Shown: positions 7,979 through 12,768 of the stretch, piece by piece
Layout of the letters: every line of letters starts with the position of its first letter
Numbering within the stretch: the first letter of the stretch is position 1
DNA from: Bacteroidales bacterium
GTDB lineage: Bacteria > Bacteroidota > Bacteroidia > Bacteroidales > JALTDM01
Length of the DNA stretch: 12,768 nucleotides
Reading direction: 5' to 3'
Assembly (NCBI GenBank): GCA_027074135.1
Contig: JALTDM010000057.1
Coordinates: 1-12,768, forward strand
Position numbers and translations under genes: made by a program
Notes under the pieces: model-generated
Databases searched by the model: none
Told to the model about the DNA's origin: nothing
What the model saw: the letters and a program-made list of their open reading frames with translations, nothing else

Positions 7979-8345
7979 AGTTATATAATGAAATATGAAC
8001 AGATGCTCGAATTGAATTAACATAATGAATTACAGCCTGATCGCTTGCAATTATTGCATCTACACCTGCATCTTTTGCCCTGTCTGCCAATTCGTGCATC
8101 AAGCCGATTTCGTGGTCGTAAATAACTGTGTTCAAAGCCAGATAAGCCTTCATTCCGCTTGAGTGTGCACGCTTAACTATTTCGGGAAGGTCGGATATTT
8201 TAAAATTATTTGTGCTTTTGGCACGCATATTAAGCTGCTCTACACCAAAATAAATCCCGTCTGCCTTTGCTTGTGCGGCAGCGGCAAGAGATTCGAATGT
8301 GCCCACAGGTGCCAAAAGTTCGTAGTCACTCCTTTTTTTATTCAT
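7971..8345 (-). pseudogene. Truncated duplicate of the U32 family gene, 5' end only
   Basis: From ATG 8345 this repeats the first 112 residues of the intact U32 gene at 5354-6601 (MNKKRSDYELLAPVG through AVIHYVNSI). It then diverges to RASVHISLYNFN and stops at 7971, overlapping the end of the convergent cargo gene by 8 bases. It lacks the U32 signature and all four cluster cysteines, so it cannot be an active enzyme. Protein differences in the shared part are only N to D (residue 52) and I to S (residue 63). The 'VHIS' after the divergent patch is still homologous, so the copied DNA extends to about 7990. The -7 element TACCTTTG is copied too, so a short RNA or peptide could still be made. 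It is a recent partial duplication. Confidence 0.9.
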
Positions 8346-8378
8346 CTCTACCAAAATAAGGCACAAAGGTAGAAAATT
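7990..8378 (-). repeat. Direct repeat copy 2: 5' end and -7 element of the U32 gene
   Basis: About 98% identical to 6246-6634 over its main part (8011-8378). A short divergent patch occupies 8003-8010, with matching bases beyond it to about 7990. Homology ends at 8378, after which this copy continues into TTATGCCGG while copy 1 continues into ATTAAGAAT. Same orientation as copy 1. Confidence 0.95.
8364..8371 (-). promoter_or_regulatory. Duplicated -7 element (TACCTTTG) ahead of the truncated U32 copy
   Basis: Exact copy of the element at 6620-6627, but with different DNA upstream. No TTTG lies at 19-21 bases upstream, so activity is doubtful. If active, it would send transcription leftward into the 3' end of the cargo gene. 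Confidence 0.3.
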
Positions 8379-8522
8379 TTATGCCGGATAAGTGAGGTTT
8401 TTCAAAATAAAATTCTTTACTGCTTTTGTATTCAAATAATAAACCAAATTACGCATTAGAAAATTAAATTGTTATTAAAATTCTGTGGCTAAAGCCAAAA
8501 ATTTTTAATGTAAATATTTTAA

Positions 8523-8542
8523 CACCGCCTTAAAAGACGGTG
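8523..8542. repeat. Inverted repeat CACCGCC...GACGGTG
   Basis: Seven-base arms with one mismatch around a TTAAAA loop. A run of five T (8550-8554) lies a few bases after the stem on the plus strand, so it could act as a weak terminator, but no gene ends just before it. Part of the REP-like nest. Confidence 0.6.
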
Positions 8543-8619
8543 CTAATCATTTTTATAGCGCTACCGCATGCATCTTTCGTGCAGGGCATAAATTATTGTG
8601 ACTCAGTCGCATACAAATT

Positions 8620-8644
8620 TACCACACGATACAATCGTGCGGTA
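8620..8644. repeat. Inverted repeat TACCACACGAT...ATCGTGCGGTA
   Basis: The longest inverted repeat of the nest: eleven-base arms with a single mismatch (A opposite C) around an ACA loop. It would form a stable cruciform or RNA hairpin. The neighbour at 8564-8585 has related arms (ACCGCATG/CGTGC), so the two may be diverged copies of one element. Confidence 0.7.
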
Positions 8645-8668
8645 ACAGTGGGTGACAACAGATGGTTA

Positions 8669-8687
8669 AACGGGCTTTAGCCCAGTT
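8669..8687. repeat. Inverted repeat AACGGGCT-TT-AGCCCAGTT
   Basis: Eight paired bases with one bulged A and a two-base loop. Its core GGGCTTTAGCCC is the best example of the GGCT-WW-AGCC motif that also occurs at 8486-8497 and 8764-8775. Confidence 0.65.
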
Positions 8688-8763
8688 ATCATTTATTCAA
8701 AAAACCATATTTTGTGAATAGCTCTGCCTTTTAAGGTAGGGATATGAAAAGTAATTCATCTTC

Positions 8764-8775
8764 AGGCTTTAGCCT
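8764..8775. repeat. Inverted repeat AGGCT-TT-AGCCT
   Basis: Perfect five-base arms around TT. Same core as the palindromes at 8486 and 8669, marking the right end of the nest. Confidence 0.6.
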
Positions 8776-8933
8776 TATAACTTAGCGTAATACTAAAAAT
8801 TATGAAGGAAATTTATTTTACCTTTTTTGTAAAGGACAGATTTTGCGAAAGCACTTGTTCCCCTGAAGTTAATAAGTTAGGTTACTAGATATTGCGTAAT
8901 TTGGGATAATTTTTTTATTAAAATATAATTTTT

Positions 8934-8965
8934 TTTGTTTATAAAACATTATTTGACTAATTTTG
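8934..8965 (+). promoter_or_regulatory. Bacteroidota-type promoter of the surface-protein/protease operon
   Basis: TTTG at 8934-8937 and TAATTTTG at 8958-8965 match the -33 (TTTG) and -7 (TAnnTTTG) consensus of the primary sigma factor of Bacteroidota, separated by exactly 20 bases, within the normal 19-21. The predicted transcript would start near 8970-8974, leaving a leader of only about ten bases before ATG 8984. It is the best promoter in the window and fixes ATG 8984 as the likely start of the first gene. Confidence 0.72.
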
Positions 8966-8983
8966 CCTAAAAAATAAAAAGTT

Positions 8984-10100
8984 ATGAAGCAACAAGCAAC
9001 AAGCAACAAGCAACAAGCAACAAGCATGTTGTAAATCTTTTCAAAAACTGTTCACATTATTATTTTTTATTCTCATTAGCAATTTAAATGTTTTTTCTCA
9101 AAGTCCTATTGGTACGGGAGCATCAAATTTTGACGGGTGGCTCTACCATAGAAAAAAGGTAACAATAGGAAACTATGTCCAACCTTCGTATAACTTATTA
9201 CTCGTCAAAGAACAAAACACAAGCCCCAATGTATTTATGCAATTTGCTAACGGTAGTGGAAACACAGGAATGATTTCAGTATCTCCAACCGAAGGATTAT
9301 TAATCGGATTAGACGGTATTACAGGCATTATCAACCAACAAGAAAACGCAGACCTTATATTTAAAACTAATGCTACAAACAGAGCAGTAATAAAAAACAA
9401 CGGATATGTAGGTATCGGAATTATGGAACCAAAACATGACTTGCATGTGCACGGAACCAGCACAACAGGCGGACAAGTAGACCCTCACGGATTAAAATTG
9501 AAAAAAACTGAAAATTCCAATGGAGGCATTTCAAATAACAAAAATAAGTTTCTCGGTATTAGCAATGTTGGTAATATTTCATTGGGTACTGTTGACGAGA
9601 AAGATTATGCGGCAATACAACTTACCAACAATACTACCGGAACCGAAGTTACAGACGGATTATTGTTTGAAGTATCTGATAACGATGCCGTAATCAACTT
9701 ACAAGAACAAGGCAGCATAACATTCCGTAATTCAAACAATACAAGTTTATATATAAGCAAAGATAATAATGTAGGAATTGGAACAACCAATCCCAACGGT
9801 TACAAACTTGCAGTAAAAGGCACGGCTCACTTCTTGAAAATCGTAGTTAATACACACGATTGGAGCGATGAAGTATTTGAGAAAAATTACAAACTGAAAA
9901 GTTTAGCCGAACTGGAAAATTATATAAAAGCCAACAAACACTTACCAGATATCCCATCTGAAAACGAAGTGAAGAAAAACGGTATAGATGTAGCACAAAT
10001 GAACAAACTCCTGCTACAAAAAGTGGAAGAACTTACTCTATACATCATTGACTTGCAAAAACAAATTGACCAACTGAAAAAAGAGAAAAACAACCGTTAA
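8984..10100 (+). CDS. Phase-variable tail-fiber-like surface protein (out of frame as sequenced)
   Basis: The body of the protein is open in one frame from 8988 to 10100, but its only ATG before the mature part, 8984, is in another frame because of the heptanucleotide repeat. Removing one repeat unit gives 369 residues: MKQQATSNKQQACC, then a signal peptide hydrophobic core (LFTLLFFILISNLNVFSQ), then the mature protein beginning SPIGTGASNFDGWLY. The mature part contains two 'VGIG..-P' beta-prism style repeats (GYVGIGIMEP, NNVGIGTTNP) with 'KLAVKGTAHF'. It ends in the conserved Bacteroidota tail (VFEKNYKLKSLAELENYI, NKHLPDIPSENEV, IDVAQMNKLLLQKVEELTLYI) with a closing coiled coil. Such proteins are secreted, fiber-like and of unknown function. 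An in-frame ATG exists at 9237, but it would remove the signal peptide. It is first in an operon with the protease 12 bases downstream. Family strong; switching inferred. Confidence 0.8.
8987..9026 (+). repeat. Heptanucleotide tandem repeat (AAGCAAC, 5.7 copies) at the 5' end of a coding region
   Basis: Five perfect copies of AAGCAAC (8987-9021) plus AAGCA follow directly after ATG 8984. Seven is not a multiple of three, so every gain or loss of a unit shifts the reading frame. All three frames of the repeat encode the same cycle A-T-S-N-K-Q-Q and contain no stop, so the tract is readable in any frame. In the present length, translation from ATG 8984 ends at TAA 9032-9034 after 16 residues. 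One unit fewer, or two more, would join the ATG to the downstream signal peptide. This is the layout of a slipped-strand contingency locus. Confidence 0.93.
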
Positions 10101-10112
10101 AATCTGCAAACA

Positions 10113-11792
10113 ATGAAAAAATTACTAATAATACTCATTTTAATATCAGCGGGTCTAACGGTATTCTCGCAGCCGGTAAGTGAAACCGAACTGCGTACTG
10201 CCGCCCAAAACTTTTACAAATCCATAACGTGGAACAAGCCCGAAAAGAAAAATGCTAAAATAAAAAACCTGATTATAAACAAACTGGACGGTGTGGAAAC
10301 CTATGCCGTAGCAGTGTTTGACAACAACGATTGGGTAGCACTATCCACCGACAAAAGCCTGAACCCCATACTTGCACACTCGCTGGAAAGTTCTTGGACA
10401 GAACCGATTATACCGCCTGCCAAGTTATGGTTTGACCTATACGACCATTATATATACGATGCCAAAGTGAAAAACTTCCACTCACCCAAAGACCTCGCAA
10501 AAAACTACCCTGACGTATGGAACAAGTTACTGTCAGGCAATATAAACAACTCAAAAGAAACTATTGTTGTGGTACCACCATTACTCACTACTAAATGGGG
10601 ATTTGGTGGAGCAAATCATGGTTACGATCCTTATGCATATAATTATTATCTGCCATCAACATATGATGTAGATAATAATGGAGACACTACTTATTGTAAT
10701 CATGCAATTGCATGTTGTGTTGCAATAGCAATGGCACAAATATTAAAATATTGGAAACAACCCAAATGTAGCGTATTCGATTGGGATAATATGCCAGACG
10801 TATTAGATACATCAGACATATACTATGAAATCCAAAAACGACAAATTGCAAATCTTTACATAAACATTTCCGAACTTATAAATGTAGATTATGGTTGTGG
10901 GGTATCTTTAGCTTATATTTCAGATGCATACAAGGTGTTAAAAGATACATTCAAGTTTAGCGATGCAATACAAATATGGCGTACCGACAGCAATCACTCT
11001 TATTATGACAGCATATTATGTGATAATTTGAATAATCATCTTCCTGTATTTTACTCAGGATGCGGAGAACAAAATAATTGTCATGCTTTTGTATGCGACG
11101 GTTGGGAACTGGTAAACAACACTGATACCCTGTTTCACTTTAATTACGGTTGGTACGGGACCCAATCCGGCTACTATTATTCTTTAGACGAAACAGATAT
11201 GGGGTACTATACACATCAAAATGCAATAATAAATCTGACACCAACATATACAGACACATGTGAATATGATAGTTTGGTTGTTTATCAATATTATGAAAAT
11301 ACAGACAGTTCGCTTTACTTTTACCCTGGTGCCCGAATCATTTACAGTAGTCCCGAACCTATTACAATTGCATCAGAGGAAACAGTAACTTACACTGCTA
11401 TAGACGAAATAGTACTTGAAAATTTCGAAACAGAAACAGGTGCAAATTTTACGGCTAAATTAGGTAGCCTACCCTGTATCTCTTGCAGCGTATTTTTTGA
11501 CAGCACTGGTACCGACTTTAACAATAAACGGCTAAATATTTTTTCCGTAACTGAAAACACCGATGTAAAAATTTATCCTAATCCGTCTGCCGGGAAATAT
11601 ACTGTTTCGTTAAGCAACAATAACGAAAACTCCGAAGTCTTTGTTTATGATTGTTTCGGAGAATTGACTATGAAAATAAAACCCGTAAATGATAAATTTC
11701 AAATTGATATATCCGGCAAGCCGTCAGGAATTTATATGATTAAAATTATTACAAAAAAAGATATTTATCAACAAAAAATCATAAAACTATGA
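10113..11792 (+). CDS. Secreted C10 family cysteine peptidase (streptopain/interpain-like) with T9SS sorting domain
   Basis: 559 residues. Signal peptide about 1-20 (ending VFSQ); propeptide of the SpeB/Spi type about 21-155, with YAVAVFDNNDWVALSTDKSL and the LSTDK-like fold core; catalytic domain about 156-376; then a linker with the frequent Bacteroidota strand pattern (ITIASEETVTYTA, IVLENFETETGANFTAKL) and a type A sorting domain from about 484 (VKIYPNPSAGKY to YQQKIIKL). Catalytic Cys is C202 in ACCVAIAMAQILKYW (family form GCVATAxAQ), His is H324 in CHAFVCDGW, and FNYGWYG (N344, W347) completes the site. C10 enzymes are made as zymogens and cleave host or environmental proteins outside the cell. 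Unusually, the catalytic domain has at least nine cysteines; C201 replaces the normal glycine. It starts 12 bases after the preceding gene and overlaps the next by ATGA. Confidence 0.93.
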   Translation: MKKLLIILILISAGLTVFSQPVSETELRTAAQNFYKSITWNKPEKKNAKIKNLIINKLDGVETYAVAVFDNNDWVALSTDKSLNPILAHSLESSWTEPIIPPAKLWFDLYDHYIYDAKVKNFHSPKDLAKNYPDVWNKLLSGNINNSKETIVVVPPLLTTKWGFGGANHGYDPYAYNYYLPSTYDVDNNGDTTYCNHAIACCVAIAMAQILKYWKQPKCSVFDWDNMPDVLDTSDIYYEIQKRQIANLYINISELINVDYGCGVSLAYISDAYKVLKDTFKFSDAIQIWRTDSNHSYYDSILCDNLNNHLPVFYSGCGEQNNCHAFVCDGWELVNNTDTLFHFNYGWYGTQSGYYYSLDETDMGYYTHQNAIINLTPTYTDTCEYDSLVVYQYYENTDSSLYFYPGARIIYSSPEPITIASEETVTYTAIDEIVLENFETETGANFTAKLGSLPCISCSVFFDSTGTDFNNKRLNIFSVTENTDVKIYPNPSAGKYTVSLSNNNENSEVFVYDCFGELTMKIKPVNDKFQIDISGKPSGIYMIKIITKKDIYQQKIIKL

Positions 11793-12768
11793 AAACAATA
11801 ATAATCACACTCACTGCAATATTAATGCTGTTTGCAGTAAAATCAAACGCTCAGAAAATTGATACTGTGTATTGCTATACATTCAGCACGGACAGTAATT
11901 CAAATGTAATTGATTCTACTTTGGAAGGGATGATTATTTATAATTACGATGCTCACAACAATAAAACATTAGAAGCAACATACCACTATGACCATACCGT
12001 AAACTCTTTTATTGGAGACACTTTATGGGAATGGAACTACAACGGAAATAATAATTTGACTCTTTATGATTACTACTATTGGGACACAACAGGCGGAAAT
12101 TGGAAAGGAATAGAGAAATACGAATATTCTTTTGACGGTAACAATAATAAAACATCTCAAATAAAATACGGTTGGGACAATTCATCATCTGACTGGATTT
12201 ACAACGAAAAATACGAATATGCTTACGATACGAACAATAATAAAATATCGGAAGTCAAATACACCTGGGATACTTCGGCAAACGGTTGGCTCTACTCTGA
12301 AAAATGCGAATACAATTATGATGCTACCGGTAACCTTACTCTGACATTGTACTACATTTGGAACGACAGTACAGACAATTGGACCTACAATGAAAAACAA
12401 GTGTATTACTACAACACTGACAACAAAACCGACTCTATTTATTATTATTCGTGGAATACAGAAGACAGCACTTGGGGATATTATAAAAAAGGGATATACA
12501 CATACACCTATGTTTCAGATACTTTGCAAGTTTTAAATATTTGGTATTATTGGAATTCATCCGACAACACTTGGAATAATAGCTGGAAATATGAATACGC
12601 ATATGATTCTAACGACACCCTTATTATGGAAGCCGAATATCATTGGCAGTCTAATGTAAGTTATTGGATAGGAACTGATAAGTACGAATACTATTATGAC
12701 GAAAACTATAATTTAATAACTAAAATAAGATTCTTTTCTCCTCCGGATTATGACGGATGGTTCAAAAA
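11789..12768 (+). CDS. Secreted tandem-repeat protein (31-residue W/YEY-YD-N repeats), 3' end outside window
   Basis: The ATG overlaps the protease stop as ATGA, so translation is probably coupled. The first 326 residues are visible and run off the edge without a stop. A signal peptide (MKTIIITLTAILMLFAVKSNA, cleavage after residue 21) is followed by tandem repeats of 31 residues (93 bases). In each, a Trp is followed seven residues later by a second Trp (W98/W105, W129/W136, W160/W167, W191/W198, W222/W229, W255/W262, W286/W293), then 'Y-EKYEY-YD-NNN'. Spacing is exactly 31 except one unit of 33. A degenerate unit at about 62-89 precedes them. Such strand-rich repeats recall RHS/YD-type or lectin-like fibers, and similar proteins in this phylum usually end with a T9SS sorting domain, which would lie beyond the edge. 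I assign no family or function. Confidence 0.85.
   Translation, partial: MKTIIITLTAILMLFAVKSNAQKIDTVYCYTFSTDSNSNVIDSTLEGMIIYNYDAHNNKTLEATYHYDHTVNSFIGDTLWEWNYNGNNNLTLYDYYYWDTTGGNWKGIEKYEYSFDGNNNKTSQIKYGWDNSSSDWIYNEKYEYAYDTNNNKISEVKYTWDTSANGWLYSEKCEYNYDATGNLTLTLYYIWNDSTDNWTYNEKQVYYYNTDNKTDSIYYYSWNTEDSTWGYYKKGIYTYTYVSDTLQVLNIWYYWNSSDNTWNNSWKYEYAYDSNDTLIMEAEYHWQSNVSYWIGTDKYEYYYDENYNLITKIRFFSPPDYDGWFK

Larger units (their letters stand above)
8486..8775. repeat. REP-like palindrome nest (seven imperfect inverted repeats)
   Basis: Seven short inverted repeats lie within 290 bases. They are TGGCT-AA-AGCCA (8486-8497), CACCGCC/GACGGTG (8523-8542), CCGCATG/CGTGCAGG with a bulged A (8564-8585), TGTGACT/AGTCGCA (8597-8611), TACCACACGAT/ATCGTGCGGTA (8620-8644), AACGGGCT/AGCCCAGTT with a bulged A (8669-8687), and CTGCCTT/AAGGTAG (8724-8739). 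An AGGCT-TT-AGCCT at 8764-8775 closes the nest as an eighth. Three share the core GGCT-WW-AGCC. GC-rich short stems with bulges in an otherwise AT-rich intergenic stretch are typical of REP elements spread by RAYT (Y1-family) transposases. No RAYT gene is in the window. Origin is inference; the inverted repeats themselves are plain. Confidence 0.65.
8379..8930. other. Gene-free intergenic region rich in imperfect palindromes
   Basis: I find no gene in this stretch, on either strand, that I can support. No tRNA or other known RNA gene was recognised. Its left part (8379-8480) is plain AT-rich sequence. The middle (8486-8775) is a dense series of inverted repeats described separately. The right part (8776-8930) is AT-rich, with a minor inverted repeat (TTTAC near 8818, GTAAA near 8829), and leads into the promoter of the downstream operon. 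Confidence 0.75.

Noticed and set aside
6635..7989. Insertion sequence or transposon between the direct repeats
   Set aside because: The only gene inside is a T9SS cargo protein. No transposase, integrase or terminal inverted repeats are visible, and the long direct repeats are a gene copy rather than a short target-site duplication.
8486..8775. CRISPR array
   Set aside because: The palindromes differ in sequence and spacing and there are no equal-length spacers between identical repeats.
8802..8888. 28-codon ORF beginning MKEIYFTFFVKDRF between the REP nest and the promoter
   Set aside because: No promoter, no known family, and within the gene-free stretch. It may be a remnant of something, but nothing supports expression.
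9173..9463. 96-residue minus-strand reading frame
   Set aside because: Antisense to the tail-fiber-like protein, with no promoter or family features.
12185..12400. 71-residue minus-strand reading frame
   Set aside because: Antisense shadow of the 31-residue repeats; its apparent valine/phenylalanine pattern is only the complement of the repeat.

Overview
The window is AT-rich DNA that fits a member of the Bacteroidota, probably an uncultured or environmental one. Two secreted proteins end in type A C-terminal sorting domains of the type IX secretion system (T9SS). There is a C10 (streptopain-like) cysteine protease and a 'VGIG..NP..KLAVKG' tail-fiber-like surface protein of a sort common in this phylum. 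One promoter matches the Bacteroidota sigma consensus (TTTG, 20 bases, TAnnTTTG). Genes lack clear Shine-Dalgarno sequences.

Layout. Bases 1-350 hold the C-terminal part of an O-antigen-ligase-like membrane protein (minus strand) that has lost its N-terminus. It meets head-to-head a SpoIIE-type phosphatase (plus strand, to 1335) that has lost its N-terminal sensor. This is a genomic rearrangement or an assembly join. Bases 1360-6601 are a minus-strand housekeeping block, read from right to left: U32 peptidase-family RNA hydroxylase (TrhP-like), TSUP permease, purA, pssA, and a PP-loop RNA thiolase with an NFACT-R-like tail. Two junctions in this block are tight: a 9-base gap between the U32 gene and the permease, and an ATGA overlap between pssA and the thiolase gene.

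Bases 6635-8378 are accessory. A T9SS cargo gene (6698-7978) sits between the intact U32 gene and a roughly 98% identical direct copy of that gene's first ~370 bases, including its -7 promoter element. Bases 8379-8930 carry no gene but hold a dense nest of REP-like imperfect palindromes.

From 8934 a plus-strand operon begins with a full Bacteroidota promoter, a short leader and an ATG. The ATG is followed immediately by a seven-base tandem repeat (AAGCAAC, 5.7 copies). In the sequenced state the ATG is out of frame with a signal peptide and the tail-fiber-like surface protein. Losing one repeat, or gaining two, would restore a 369- or 376-residue protein. This looks like a contingency (phase-variation) switch in its OFF state. 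Behind it, 12 bases on, lies a T9SS-exported C10 cysteine protease, and then, overlapping by ATGA, a secreted protein made of 31-residue W/YEY-YD-N repeats that runs off the right edge. The most interesting proposal from this window is a phase-variable surface-protein/protease operon next to a REP nest and a recombination-prone duplicated gene end.
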